Of a stretch of 39,377 nt of DNA, positions 1 through 9,334 are shown piece after piece. The DNA lies in NCBI GenBank assembly GCA_016931075.1, contig JAFGFF010000270.1, positions 1 through 39,377 on the forward strand, in the 5' to 3' direction. The DNA is from Pirellulales bacterium (GTDB lineage: Bacteria; Planctomycetota; Planctomycetia; Pirellulales; Thermoguttaceae). The position numbers and the translations under genes were made by a program. Each line of letters opens with the position of its first letter. The stretch's first letter is position 1. A model generated the notes under the pieces. It was not told where the DNA came from and did not search any database. It saw nothing but the letters and a program-made list of their open reading frames with translations.

Positions 1-120
1 CAAGCACTTCGATATACTGACAACCAGCGAATCCTCCCTCCAAACCAAACAGTTCCCAGTCGCGTACTTGTGGGTAAAGACAAGGTCTCGACCCAGCCTA
101 CACGTTTGTATCCATTCCAT
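1..120 (-). CDS. Possible N-terminal part of a protein cut by the window edge
   Basis: On the minus strand an ATG at 120 opens a frame of 40 codons that runs off the left edge without a stop. An in-frame TAG lies two codons before the ATG, and the sequence TAGGAGGCG directly before it looks like a Shine-Dalgarno site, although it is very close to the start. The peptide begins MEWIQTCRLGRDLVFTHKYA and has an ordinary composition for a soluble protein. I do not recognise the family. Forty open codons can arise by chance, so the call is tentative. Confidence 0.35.
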   Translation of the reverse strand, partial: MEWIQTCRLGRDLVFTHKYATGNCLVWREDSLVVSISKCL

Positions 121-431
121 CGCCTCCTACAGGCCGTGGTGGTGGGGCAGGCATGGCCCACCTACCTCAACGGACACGCCAAACCTCTATTGTGTTCTGC
201 TGGGAGGGCGAACGGAAGACCCCGACTTTGGAGGGGGAATTAGCGAAAAGCGGGGCTGCGGCGGCAATTCGGGCGTGGACGGCGCTGGCGGCGACCCCGG
301 GTTGTGCCCTACAATTGCAATGCGGGGCCTAACCTGCCGTGGCCAGTCGAGGGCGGTTCGGCCCTTCGCGCCAAGGCACTTCGACCCGTTGTTCGGACAG
401 GCCGTTCGGGACGGGAAGGCACCTCGGGCAA
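121..431. other. Gap before the first complete gene, nothing recognised
   Basis: The stretch lies between the possible left-edge gene, read leftward, and the zinc-ribbon protein, read rightward, so it should hold their divergent promoters. I saw no RNA gene, no clear inverted repeat and no convincing promoter boxes. Confidence 0.4.
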
Positions 432-3023
432 ATGGAACAGAGTCTTTTCACGATCTCCTGCACGACCTGCCAGGCCCGGCTGGCGGTGCGCGATGCGTCG
501 ACGATCGGGGCCATTCTGCCTTGTCCGAAATGCGGCAGCCTGGTCCAGATCGTGGCTCCGCAGGGCATGACGGCCGGCCCGACGCCAACGGTCCCCGAAT
601 CTCCAGTAAAAGCGCCACCCGCTCCAACAACGAGCCGACCGGCCTCGGTCCCACCCGTTCCCGCCGCACCGCGGGCAGCGCCACCTCGGCCCGTCGCGCC
701 CAGCGCGCCCGTTGCACCGCCGCCGGTGCCCGAAGCGACCATGTCGGGCGTCGAACCTCCTCCGCCGGTCATGCCGACCGAGTGGACGTCGCCGACCGAG
801 ATGTTGTGGCGCAAGGGGCTGGTCTGGGTCGGAGGACCGTTGATCGGCCTGGTGCTTTTGGTCGGGTTGGTCGTGTGGCTCTGGCCGAACGCCGCCGAGC
901 CGTTGCCCAAGCCGAATAATGAACAAGAAGACACTCCCGTCGAGCCGACGCCTGAGGCGGCCGAGACGCCGGCCGTGCTACGCGAGTGGATTCCCGACCG
1001 TGCCCGTTTGGTCGTGAGCATCCGCCCGTCGGAGATGGTCGGACAGTCGGAAACCGATCGGCTGCTCGACATGGTCGTGTCGCGTTGGCCGTCGTCGCTT
1101 TCGGCCTTGTTGAAGGAATTGGGCATCGGGCCGTCCGACGTGCGACGTCTGATGTGGACCGGCGACGACCCGGCTAACTGGTCCAACCCGGCCGTCGTGT
1201 TGATCGAGTTGGAAAAGGGTGTCGACGTTGAAACTCTTGCGTCCCGGGGGCAGCCGGTCGAGCATTACGTCCGCGGCAAGCAGTGCCGGCAGTTGGCCAA
1301 GTCGGCCTGGCCGTATCCGGTGGCATTCATCGGGTCGCGGACACTGGTGACCGGTCCGGCGGCGATGCTCGAGGAGACGGCCGGGCGGTCCGAGCCGCAT
1401 TTTGTCAGCCCGGCGATCGAGCGAATGGCCGGGCTTTTGTCGCCCGAGTCCGAAGCGGCGGTGGCCGATCTGGCCGTGCTGATTGACCTGGCCGCGGCCC
1501 GTCAGGCCAAGTGGCCGCTGCCCATCGAGGCGTTGGACGTCTGGCCGGAGGGCGAAAAGAGCTGGAAGACATTTTGGACCGTGCCCGACGGACTGGGATT
1601 GACCGTGCGGTGCGGGGCGACCGTCCAGACCGACGTTGATTTCGTCTGCCCCGACACCCGGGCGACCGACGCGGTGAAGGGGGCGCTGGACCAGTTCGTG
1701 CCGGCGGCCCGGGCCGCGCTGGTCGAGAAGCTCAAGACGCTGCCCGAACTGGTCGAGAAGAAGGTCCTTTCCCAAGAGACCGCGGGTCGATATCAAGCGG
1801 TGCTCCAGCAGGCCCTGGCCACGTTGAAGCTGACGACCTGGAGCGTGCCAGAAGAGACGCTTCAATTGTCGACCGACTGGGGGCCCGAACTGGCCGGCAC
1901 GGTGGCGGCAGCGCTGGCCTGCCGGTCGGAGATCGATGCCGATCGGCTCCACACGGCCGGGCGTTTGGACCGGGCGAGGATGCAGGGCCTGGCCGGCGGG
2001 CTGAAACGCTATGCCGGCGCGGAGGGACATTATCCAGAAGGAGCCATCGGCGGCGGGCTGTTGCAGCCGGAAACGCGGCTGAGCTGGATCGCCACGCTCT
2101 TGCCCTATCTAGAGCACGAAGACTGGTACAAGGAAATCCAGATTGGCTATTCATGGGACGACCAGCACAACCGGTCCGTCACTCGGCGGCCGCTCCCGCA
2201 GGTGATCAACCCGGCACTGGCTGAGCGAGAAACCCCGGACGGCTACCCGGTGACCCACTACGTTGGCGTGGCCGGCGTGGGCCCCGACGCGGCCACGCTT
2301 AGCACGTCGAATCCCCGGGCGGGTGTGTTCGGCTACGGGCGGACGTTCGGTCCACGCGAGATTCGGGACGGAACGAGCAACACGATCGCCGTGCTGGGTG
2401 TCCAGGGCCATTTGGGCCCGTGGGCTGCCGGCGGGAATCCGACTGTTCGGGCCCTGACCCAACGCCCCTACGTCAACGGGCCGGACGGGTTCGGCAGCGG
2501 TCAGCCGGGCGGAATGCTCGCCGGCATGGCCGACGGATCGGTCCGGTTCATCTCGGAGAAGGTCGATCCGAGCGTGTTGGAATCGCTGGCCACGGCCAGT
2601 GGCAGCGAGCAAACCACGGCCGACGACCTGGACGATCGGCCCGATCGCCGGAAACCGGCCGTGAAGACGCCCGCAAACGACCCGGCCACTTCCCCGGAGC
2701 CGGCCCCACCAAAGCGCCCGCCCACCCGGCCGTCGGCCAAACTGGCAGCGAAGCTGGCCCAGCCGATCGCCGAGTTGGACTACGCCAACGTGACACTCGG
2801 CCAGTTCGTGGCGTTCCTGGAGCAGTTCGGTGCGATGCAGGTACGGCTCGACCCGGCCGTCTTAACCCAGGCGGGCGCGTCGGCCAACGACCGGATCAGC
2901 GTGCGGCTTTCGAAAACGACCGTCGGCGAGGCCCTTCGCACAGCCCTGGGCCAGCGGGGACTGGATTTCGTTCCCCAAGGCGATCGGATCCTGATCGTGC
3001 CCGGCCTGAAACCCAGGAATTAG
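432..3023 (+). CDS. Zinc-ribbon, DUF1559-like protein with STN-like C-terminus
   Basis: This 863-residue protein starts at ATG 432. A longer in-frame start at 339 exists, but the zinc ribbon begins directly after the chosen Met. Residues 10-34 hold a C-x2-C...C-x2-C ribbon (C10, C13, C31, C34). A Pro/Ala-rich linker follows, then one membrane helix at about 130-151. A long poorly recognised domain leads to a region at about 515-735 with the planctomycete DUF1559 (H-X9-DG) look: DGTSNTIAVLG and later MADGSVRFISEKVD. After a second Pro-rich linker, the last ~85 residues resemble an STN/secretin N-terminal fold (ANVTLGQFVAFLEQFG ... GDRILIVPGL). DUF1559 proteins are a large planctomycete family of pseudopilin-like type; their role is not established. 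The layout suggests a ribbon in the cytoplasm and the rest outside. The domain calls come from reading motifs only. Confidence 0.85.
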   Translation: MEQSLFTISCTTCQARLAVRDASTIGAILPCPKCGSLVQIVAPQGMTAGPTPTVPESPVKAPPAPTTSRPASVPPVPAAPRAAPPRPVAPSAPVAPPPVPEATMSGVEPPPPVMPTEWTSPTEMLWRKGLVWVGGPLIGLVLLVGLVVWLWPNAAEPLPKPNNEQEDTPVEPTPEAAETPAVLREWIPDRARLVVSIRPSEMVGQSETDRLLDMVVSRWPSSLSALLKELGIGPSDVRRLMWTGDDPANWSNPAVVLIELEKGVDVETLASRGQPVEHYVRGKQCRQLAKSAWPYPVAFIGSRTLVTGPAAMLEETAGRSEPHFVSPAIERMAGLLSPESEAAVADLAVLIDLAAARQAKWPLPIEALDVWPEGEKSWKTFWTVPDGLGLTVRCGATVQTDVDFVCPDTRATDAVKGALDQFVPAARAALVEKLKTLPELVEKKVLSQETAGRYQAVLQQALATLKLTTWSVPEETLQLSTDWGPELAGTVAAALACRSEIDADRLHTAGRLDRARMQGLAGGLKRYAGAEGHYPEGAIGGGLLQPETRLSWIATLLPYLEHEDWYKEIQIGYSWDDQHNRSVTRRPLPQVINPALAERETPDGYPVTHYVGVAGVGPDAATLSTSNPRAGVFGYGRTFGPREIRDGTSNTIAVLGVQGHLGPWAAGGNPTVRALTQRPYVNGPDGFGSGQPGGMLAGMADGSVRFISEKVDPSVLESLATASGSEQTTADDLDDRPDRRKPAVKTPANDPATSPEPAPPKRPPTRPSAKLAAKLAQPIAELDYANVTLGQFVAFLEQFGAMQVRLDPAVLTQAGASANDRISVRLSKTTVGEALRTALGQRGLDFVPQGDRILIVPGLKPRN

Positions 3024-3213
3024 CAGCCTGGGTGCCATGCCCAGCAGCCTGGGTGCCATGCCCAGACGTCCGCCTTGGCGGCGGATGGGCATGTTGGCAA
3101 GGGAGCCCCAATCTCATGCCCATCCGACGCTGAAGCGACGTCTGGGCATGGCGCCAGTGCCACCCGTTGCGGTCTCCACATGCCCACGCAAGCGTGGAGC
3201 ATGGCACCCAGGC
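3024..3213. repeat. Palindromic element cluster, family A
   Basis: It begins directly after the stop codon of the preceding gene with a perfect 21-bp tandem pair (3024-3044 and 3045-3065). The second copy opens a head-to-head inverted pair that closes near 3142-3160, with inner hairpins (CCGCC/GGCGG) in the arm. A further diverged unit lies at 3177-3213. The core is GTGCCATGCCCA and its complement TGGGCATGGCAC. Related pairs occur at 24914-24999, 26474-26637 and 30829-30936. The position suggests it may act as a 3' RNA structure for the preceding gene. Confidence 0.8.
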
Positions 3214-3482
3214 TGGGTGAACGGCTGCCCCTTCGGGGCGTTGTCCAGCCCGAGGGGAGACGGAATGCACCCAATCTTGCCCTTCGGGGCCAATTCCCCC
3301 TTGCCATGGCCGCGAATCCGGGTTACAGATAGCAATAGAGGTTTAATCAACGTTCCGACCCATTCGTGTCGATGACGAAAACATGATCGCAAGTTGGCGT
3401 GCCTACTTCTGGTTTACCTTTTACCCGCCGGGTCGCGGGGCCGGAGGAGGTACGGTCAGATAAGCCTCTTACCGAAAGCGAC
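3214..3482. other. Gap segment between family A repeats and a terminator
   Basis: It holds short direct repeats of CCCTTCGGGG type (around 3229 and 3280) and no convincing reading frame. It ends in an intrinsic terminator, so a transcript must come through it, either read-through from the 432-3023 gene or an unannotated small RNA. I did not recognise an RNA family. Confidence 0.4.
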
Positions 3483-3528
3483 AAAAACAAGCCCCGAGAC
3501 CCACGCGGATCTCGGGGCTTTTTTTGTT
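3483..3528 (+). terminator. Intrinsic terminator
   Basis: A 9-bp GC-rich stem, GCCCCGAGA at 3491-3499 and TCTCGGGGC at 3510-3518, closes a 10-base loop and is followed by seven T residues (3519-3525). The upstream side is A-rich (ACAAAAACAA), so the signal could also work on the minus strand. It is the clearest rho-independent terminator in the window. It lies 460 bases after the nearest upstream stop codon and about 360 before aroF. Confidence 0.85.
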
Positions 3529-3574
3529 GGATGAATAGGGGAAAGGGGCCACGAATGAACACAGATAGACACAA

Positions 3575-3656
3575 CTGTAGGGAACGGCCTCCGTGCCGTT
3601 CCGGGTCATGGAAGAACACCGCCATCGAGGAACGCCACGGAGGGCGTTCCCTACAG
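3575..3656. repeat. Palindromic element pair, family B
   Basis: Two 28-bp arms, 3575-3602 and 3629-3656, lie head to head. Each arm is itself a hairpin (CTGTAG, then an 8-bp stem starting GGAACG around a CTCCGT loop). The arms differ at two positions that pair with each other inside the hairpin, so a G-C pair in one is a C-G pair in the other. The same family recurs at 10568-10641 and 31914-32076. Confidence 0.85.
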
Positions 3657-3886
3657 GACAAAGCCTTAGTGTCGATCAGCGACGATTCGTGTTCCTGTTA
3701 ACCTCCAAGCCAAAGCAGAACGCACCAAAGCCCGCAAAAAACGTCCTGGAAGGTGTCCCATGCATAGCAATTTTACTCGAGCCCATCAGCATTTTCTGGC
3801 CACTAACCACCAACCACTGGCCCCTTCCCCCTCGCTACTAACAACCCTTTTCTGGCAACCAAGCCTCTAACTTAGGAAGAATATCC

Positions 3887-4930
3887 ATGATTGTCGTGAT
3901 GAAGCGGGGCGCTACTCCTGAGCAGATTGAACACATGATCCAACGCGTCGAAGCACTGGGGCTGAAGGCCCATCCGATCCAGGGCACCGAGCGAACGGTG
4001 ATTGCCGCGATCGGCGAGAAACGAGACGAACACCGGACCTCGCTCGAGAGCGGCCCGGGCGTCGACGAAGTGGTGCCGATCCTGGCGCCGTACAAAGTGG
4101 CCAGCCGCGAGGTCAAGCCCGAGCCGACGGTGATCCGCGCCGGCAGCCTGGCCGTGGGCAACAGCCACGTGGGCATGATCGCCGGGCCGTGCTCGGTCGA
4201 GAGCCTCGAACAGACGATGGCCACCGCCCGAGCCGTGAAAAAGGCCGGCGCGACGGCCTTGCGCGGCGGGGCCTTCAAACCCCGGACCAGCCCCTACAGC
4301 TTCCAAGGTCTGAAGGAAGAGGGCCTGAAAATCCTCGCCGCCGCCCGAGAGGAAACTGGCTTGGCCGTGGTGACCGAAGTGGTCGCGCCGTCCGACGTCG
4401 AGCTGGTCGCCGACTACGCCGACGTCCTGCAGATCGGCGCGCGGAACATGCAGAACTACCCGCTGCTCGAAGCGGTCGGCGAAGTCGATCGGGCCGTACT
4501 ACTCAAGCGAGGGCCCAGCGCGACAATCGACGAGCTGCTGCTGGCGGCCGAGTACATCCTCAACGCGGGCAATCCGAACGTCATGCTCTGCGAGCGGGGT
4601 ATCCGCACGTTCGAGGCCCACACCCGATTCACGTTGCCCTTGGCCACGGTTCCCTACCTGCACGAGCGGACCCACCTGCCCGTGCTGGTCGACCCGAGCC
4701 ACGGCACAGGCCACACGGCCCTGGTCGCCCCGATGGCCTACGCCGCCATCGCCGCGGGGGCCGACGGCCTGATCGTCGAGGTCCACCCCGACCCCGAGTC
4801 GGCCAAGAGCGACGGCTACCAGTCGCTGACCTTCGACCAGTTCGCCCAGATGATGGCCCAATGCCACCGCATCGCCGCCGCCGTGGGCCGGAAGATCGCC
4901 GCTAACGAGGCAGCGGATATTCAGGCGTAA
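3887..4930 (+). CDS. aroF: 3-deoxy-7-phosphoheptulonate synthase
   Basis: DAHP synthase joins phosphoenolpyruvate and erythrose-4-phosphate in the first step of the shikimate pathway to aromatic amino acids. The 347-residue length and layout fit the short class I-beta (AroA-beta/AroF of Bacillus and Thermotoga) group. Residues 1-75 form the ferredoxin-like regulatory domain ([18 protein letters not shown]), and the TIM barrel follows. Visible motifs are AGPCSVES at 99-106 with metal-ligand Cys102, [11 protein letters not shown] at 131-141, and DPSHGTGH in the C-terminal half. Start ATG 3887 is preceded by TTAGGAAG. The gene stands alone behind a repeat-filled leader and converges on the next gene with a 33-bp gap. 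In homologues the N-terminal domain gives feedback inhibition; this cannot be confirmed from the sequence. Confidence 0.95.
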   Translation: MIVVMKRGATPEQIEHMIQRVEALGLKAHPIQGTERTVIAAIGEKRDEHRTSLESGPGVDEVVPILAPYKVASREVKPEPTVIRAGSLAVGNSHVGMIAGPCSVESLEQTMATARAVKKAGATALRGGAFKPRTSPYSFQGLKEEGLKILAAAREETGLAVVTEVVAPSDVELVADYADVLQIGARNMQNYPLLEAVGEVDRAVLLKRGPSATIDELLLAAEYILNAGNPNVMLCERGIRTFEAHTRFTLPLATVPYLHERTHLPVLVDPSHGTGHTALVAPMAYAAIAAGADGLIVEVHPDPESAKSDGYQSLTFDQFAQMMAQCHRIAAAVGRKIAANEAADIQA

Positions 4931-4963
4931 GAGCGTGTCTGGAGGAACGTGCTCCGTCAGGGC

Positions 4964-7900
4964 TCACGGCTTCTCGGGCACTTCAAAGAGGATATCTTCA
5001 AACCCAACCGCATCGTATTGGACGAGGTCCTTGCCACGGAACGTCACCGACACACGATACATGCCGGGCTGCGAAAGGTCGAAGTGTTCGGTGACGTCGA
5101 AACGCAGTATTGCGCGTTCCTCAGCCGGCCCAAGCGACGAGAAACGTGGTTTCAGCGTGAAGCGTGATGTCTTCCGAGGGGGGACGTCCGTCCAGAGCGT
5201 CGGTTCCAGAGGGTAGAGAATCGGGAATCCCGCGCGGCGTCGAACGTGGATGTCAAGCGTGACGGCGTTGTCCGGCGGTGGCGTGCCGTCCGATTTCAAC
5301 GCGATCGGCGGCACGGCCTGTTCCACGCCCGAGTGGTTGCGGATTGCCAGCGTGCAGACCAGAGGTTTGCCCGCCGCGTGACGAATCACTCCGCCAGGCT
5401 GCACTTTCCGCGAAACCGTCCAAACGGCGTCGAGCCGCTTGGTCATCGGCAGCGGCTCCCTTCGCCTGTTCGGATTCCACATCGCCCAGGACGAGGGAAA
5501 ATCGCATATCGCACTGGGTGTGGGGAGGTTGAGTTCTTCCGCAGGGACTTTCTCCAGTCCGTTGGGCCCCACGTAGCCGAAAAAGGTCTGCCACCGGCCG
5601 TCGGGCTGCTGTTGCTGCTCCGCCTGCCACACCCAACCGTCGCCGTCGAACCACGTGAGTATCCTCTCGCCCTTTTCATTCACGGGCGGCCCCTTCGCGT
5701 TTCTCCGAATTGCGCGCAGGGGGAGACTCACCGTCTTCAGAATCCGCGTCTTGCCCGGTCCGGCCAAGGAGAACACGGCCCGGCCCTCGCGGACGTCCTC
5801 GGGCGTGGCCGGATGGTCCAGAATTGGCAACGCGAATCGCGTGCCGATGTCGTACGTTCCTCCCCCATCGAAATACGGTTCCAGGAACGTCTTCTTTCCG
5901 CCCGAGGCGTCGACCGGCTCGTCCGCGAGTTGGTAGCGATAGCCGTACTGCTTCAGAAACGCCCTACATTGGGCCACGGCCCGGTCTCGCTCCTTCTCCG
6001 GCCAGAACAGCTTGCACCTTGGCGCCCCTTCCAGCCCCGACAGTGCGTATGCGCATGCGTCACACATGCGGTACGGGACCTTCGCACCCGGCGGCGGGCA
6101 GAGCGGATCATCAGGAGTCGTCGACGCCTCTTCGTCCGGATGTTCGAGCCCGAGCAGGATCCTCTCGCGGCTCTCCACGACGGCCTGGCCTACCTGCTCG
6201 CGATCTTCCAGAAGCTGGAGGAGCCGCTCGCGGAACGCCGGCAGCGTTATGCGCGGGCTGCGGAGCTCGGCCAAGGAAAGCCGTTTCTGCTGACTCGCCC
6301 ACACCGGTGCAAGACGTGGTCGCCAAGGCGACGCCTTGTCTAGAAACAGCCGTCGGGCCGTCTCGGCCATTTTCGGATGGTCGCGGTAGCGATAGAGCAG
6401 CTCCATAACGCCCACTTCTCCCCTACGCACCCATGTGGCGTAGTCATCCAGCACGGCGAGGTCTCCGGTGCCCGCCCGGGCAAGAACCAGAACCTCCAGG
6501 CAATCCGACCGGTCCGGGAACGAGACTGCCATCGAACCGTCCGCGGCTTTCGAAGCGTTCATGGCTTTGTGGCATGTCGCCGTCAGCCGCCGCAGCGCCG
6601 GTAGCGCTGCCTCCGGCTCCCATCGTGCAAGACAACACGCCATGTCGCATCCCAATTGAAACGAGGCCAGACAGCCCTGTTCCCGCGCCCATTTCTCACC
6701 CGGCTTGCGCAAGTCGTCGGACTCCCGTCTTTCCCGCTTCTTCTTCAGCTCGTGATACTCTCTTTCCAGCTTCTTGTACTCTTCGGCTTCCGGATCGTCT
6801 GGATCAATCCCTTGCCAGGGCTCTCCCTCCAACTCTTCCAGCCTCTTTCCCTCCTTCTCCAACTCCACCTCTTGCCGAACCAACTCGCGATAGGAGGCAT
6901 GGATCATCTTGATCCGCTTCGCCATTAATCGCGAAACACTAGGATCCTTCTTGCTTCGAAGCGCGGCGCCATGAGGTGTCCAACTGGCTTCATCGCCCCG
7001 CTGGACGATGTTCCACCACGATTGCCGAGGCTGTCCCCAGGCGACCCTCTCCAACGTCACGGGAACGAAAGCTGGTTGGACGATCGCCCGGGCCGCAGCG
7101 CACCATTGGTCGGGCCGGGCGTCGTCGTCGGCCAAAATCCGATACCAACGCTCGGCCGACTTCACGTCCTTGTACCGCATCCAATACGCTCGGATCTCGG
7201 TTGCATACACCTTCCGGGTCTTCTGACGGTCTGCCGCCGCGAGGGAATCCCAGTCGAGATAGTACCCCTGGTCGCCAAAGGGCATCGCAAGGACTTCCGA
7301 CAAGAGGTTGGCGGCAAGGGGCCACACTTCACACGGAAATCGGGACCTCATGCTCGACGATCGGGTTAGATGAACGCCATCTTCTTCCAGGCATTGCAGC
7401 AAGGGTTCAACGGCCGCCTCGCCTTCTCCAAGGAGATACCATCCGCTCATGTAACTCGTGAACATGAACCCGGTGCAATTCGTGGTCTCCTCGAGTTCGC
7501 GAACCAGCAGCGCAATTCGTTCCGCCCTGCCCGAACACCGGTTGAGTTGCCTCCGAATCGCAAGCTCGTGCGGATCGAAATCGGAAACCAGATCGACCGG
7601 ATAGTCGACGGCCCGAACCGGAGGGCTGGCTCCCTGGCGGCGCAGCTCGGCCCGGCGGCGCTGGTCGGCCAACAGGAGACGCATCTGATCCGGATCCAGG
7701 AAGAAGTATGGCTCCGATTCCTCCTTCTTCTTGGGCGGCTTTCGAAACCCGCGTTTGTCGGCCTCGGCGACGACCTTGGGCCGGACGGCGTTGAGTCGTT
7801 CGGCGGCGATCAGCGCGAGACGATCGTCCCCCCGCAGGTGCGCGGTCAACGCCTGGTCGAAGAGCGACAGGGTCCACAGATTGGCCAATGCCAGATAGGG

Positions 7901-8635
7901 ATCCTTCAACCACCGCTCCACCGCGTCTGCGTTCGTTTCGTCCGGGTTCATCGAGTAGGCAAAAACCCTGCTCTTCCAGCGATTCCACAGCTTCTCGGCC
8001 AGGTCCACCTCGCCAAGTCGCAGCAGCAGGCACGCCTTGATGGGCAGAAGGGACTCGTGGGCAACCGTTCGGCCTTCCCACGGGTGGCAGAAGCAGTAAT
8101 TCTCGAAGTAGGCTGCCCAGATACGGCCCGTGCCATAGATGCCGGCTTGAGGCTCTCCCTTAACGGCCGCCAGAACGTCGGCTCGAAGGTCGGCCGGCTT
8201 GCCGACTTCGAACACCGGATAGACCAGGCCATTCCAGCAGACGGCCATGCGCTGCACCTTCGGATCGGCGCTGGGGAGCACCCAACCGTGGATTTTCACA
8301 GTCACGTCGTTCCACGGCGGCTCGAAGCCGCCGACGACCACTTCGATCTCGCGATACTCACAGCCTCGCGGGTCGGCCAGGCCTTGATCGAAGAGTGTTT
8401 GCGTGGTGGAGACGAACTCCTTGGGCAGCTTTGTCTTGGCCGGCTTCCAGGGGGCTGATTGCCTGGGCGGCGTCGGGAGCGAGTCGCTAAGCAGAACGAC
8501 CTTCGTGCCAGTGGGCTTCGGCGAGCGCGCGTCTGCAACTCGCACCTCTTCGGACCACGCCATGGTGTTGACGGGTACGAGACTCACGGAAGCCGAGATT
8601 ACAAGACCAACGACGACCAACACGATCCGTTTCAT
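4964..8635 (-). CDS. Large secreted protein of unknown function
   Basis: This is a 1223-residue protein with a clear signal peptide at residues 1-26 (MKRIVLVVVGLVISASVSLV). I recognise no enzyme domain. The middle carries a strongly charged, probably coiled-coil stretch at about 585-645 rich in Glu, Lys and Arg (ELEKEGKRLEELEGEPW). Trp-rich and helical segments elsewhere look like degenerate TPR-type repeats. About residue 870 is a Cys pair (YRMCDACAYALSG). The last ~150 residues (from about RHAAGKPLVCTLAIRNHSG) look like an immunoglobulin-type beta-sandwich, as in other planctomycete secreted proteins. Start ATG 8635 has a GAGG eight or so bases upstream. It is transcribed alone, towards aroF. 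Extracytoplasmic location is well supported; the function is open. Confidence 0.85.
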   Translation of the reverse strand: MKRIVLVVVGLVISASVSLVPVNTMAWSEEVRVADARSPKPTGTKVVLLSDSLPTPPRQSAPWKPAKTKLPKEFVSTTQTLFDQGLADPRGCEYREIEVVVGGFEPPWNDVTVKIHGWVLPSADPKVQRMAVCWNGLVYPVFEVGKPADLRADVLAAVKGEPQAGIYGTGRIWAAYFENYCFCHPWEGRTVAHESLLPIKACLLLRLGEVDLAEKLWNRWKSRVFAYSMNPDETNADAVERWLKDPYLALANLWTLSLFDQALTAHLRGDDRLALIAAERLNAVRPKVVAEADKRGFRKPPKKKEESEPYFFLDPDQMRLLLADQRRRAELRRQGASPPVRAVDYPVDLVSDFDPHELAIRRQLNRCSGRAERIALLVRELEETTNCTGFMFTSYMSGWYLLGEGEAAVEPLLQCLEEDGVHLTRSSSMRSRFPCEVWPLAANLLSEVLAMPFGDQGYYLDWDSLAAADRQKTRKVYATEIRAYWMRYKDVKSAERWYRILADDDARPDQWCAAARAIVQPAFVPVTLERVAWGQPRQSWWNIVQRGDEASWTPHGAALRSKKDPSVSRLMAKRIKMIHASYRELVRQEVELEKEGKRLEELEGEPWQGIDPDDPEAEEYKKLEREYHELKKKRERRESDDLRKPGEKWAREQGCLASFQLGCDMACCLARWEPEAALPALRRLTATCHKAMNASKAADGSMAVSFPDRSDCLEVLVLARAGTGDLAVLDDYATWVRRGEVGVMELLYRYRDHPKMAETARRLFLDKASPWRPRLAPVWASQQKRLSLAELRSPRITLPAFRERLLQLLEDREQVGQAVVESRERILLGLEHPDEEASTTPDDPLCPPPGAKVPYRMCDACAYALSGLEGAPRCKLFWPEKERDRAVAQCRAFLKQYGYRYQLADEPVDASGGKKTFLEPYFDGGGTYDIGTRFALPILDHPATPEDVREGRAVFSLAGPGKTRILKTVSLPLRAIRRNAKGPPVNEKGERILTWFDGDGWVWQAEQQQQPDGRWQTFFGYVGPNGLEKVPAEELNLPTPSAICDFPSSWAMWNPNRRREPLPMTKRLDAVWTVSRKVQPGGVIRHAAGKPLVCTLAIRNHSGVEQAVPPIALKSDGTPPPDNAVTLDIHVRRRAGFPILYPLEPTLWTDVPPRKTSRFTLKPRFSSLGPAEERAILRFDVTEHFDLSQPGMYRVSVTFRGKDLVQYDAVGFEDILFEVPEKP

Positions 8636-8860
8636 CGTGGCGCCTCGACAGATTCGGTGTTCCGAGTTCCGCTGGACCGCGAGAACGGAAGAAGAGTGGC
8701 CACCTCAGGCCAGGGAACCTCGCGGCCGTGTTGGGTTCAGACTACCAGATAGCCACCGATCTGTCTACCATTTCGCAGGCAAGGAATCCACTCGATAGCC
8801 GGGTCGTGGCCAACAGGTGCGCTAAAGTGGGGGCTTGATTTCTCGTTGCTAGCCCGCGGA

Positions 8861-9334
8861 CTAGGACGCCGACGCGATTTCCGCCGCCAGATCGCGGAAA
8901 CTGCTGATGAAGCACGCGCCGATTTCGTAGCATCGGGGGCCCCGACGCTGGCAACGCCGGATCTCGATGATCATGCGCTCGCAGCGGGGGAGGACCGTCT
9001 TGACCGTTTCGGCGGGCAGAATCACATGCATCTGCTCCATCGGAAAGAGCTGCTCGCTGTGAAGGAAGCAAAGCCCGCCGCGCGAAAGGTCCTTGGTGTA
9101 GATGCGGTGCCAGCAGGACGAGCGGGGCAGGACCGGAAAGGTCTGGCGGTATTCCAACGCGCCGAAGCTTCGCAGGTCCATCCGGGCGAAACGGCGCCGC
9201 TCGTCCGCCGTGGTGGGCAGGATGCCCTCGAAGTCAAAGAAGTCCTCGAGCGCGGGCGGCAGCTCGATCTCGCATCGAAGCCGGTTCACGATTTCCGCGA
9301 GCTCGTTTTTTTCCACACTTTCGTGTTCCAACAC
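8861..9334 (-). CDS. PilZ-domain protein (putative c-di-GMP receptor)
   Basis: The 157-residue protein shows the two PilZ binding elements: an RxxxR motif (R47-F-A-R51 within ERRRFARMD) and a DxSxxG motif (D82-L-S-R-G86). In the family these grip cyclic di-GMP. The ~40 residues before them may be a short regulatory helix region. GTG at 9334 is chosen because GGGAG lies about nine bases upstream; TTG 9331 is an alternative. The start lies inside the 3' end of the HD-GYP gene (49-base overlap), so the two are probably translated from one message. This PilZ protein may be the effector of the signal its partner controls. No output domain is visible, so the downstream target is unknown. Confidence 0.85.
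   Translation of the reverse strand: MLEHESVEKNELAEIVNRLRCEIELPPALEDFFDFEGILPTTADERRRFARMDLRSFGALEYRQTFPVLPRSSCWHRIYTKDLSRGGLCFLHSEQLFPMEQMHVILPAETVKTVLPRCERMIIEIRRCQRRGPRCYEIGACFISSFRDLAAEIASAS

Noticed and set aside
68-919. 283-residue reading frame at the left end
   Set aside because: It overlaps the zinc-ribbon protein in another frame, is rich in Arg, Gly and Pro like a shadow frame in GC-rich DNA, and has no ribosome site.
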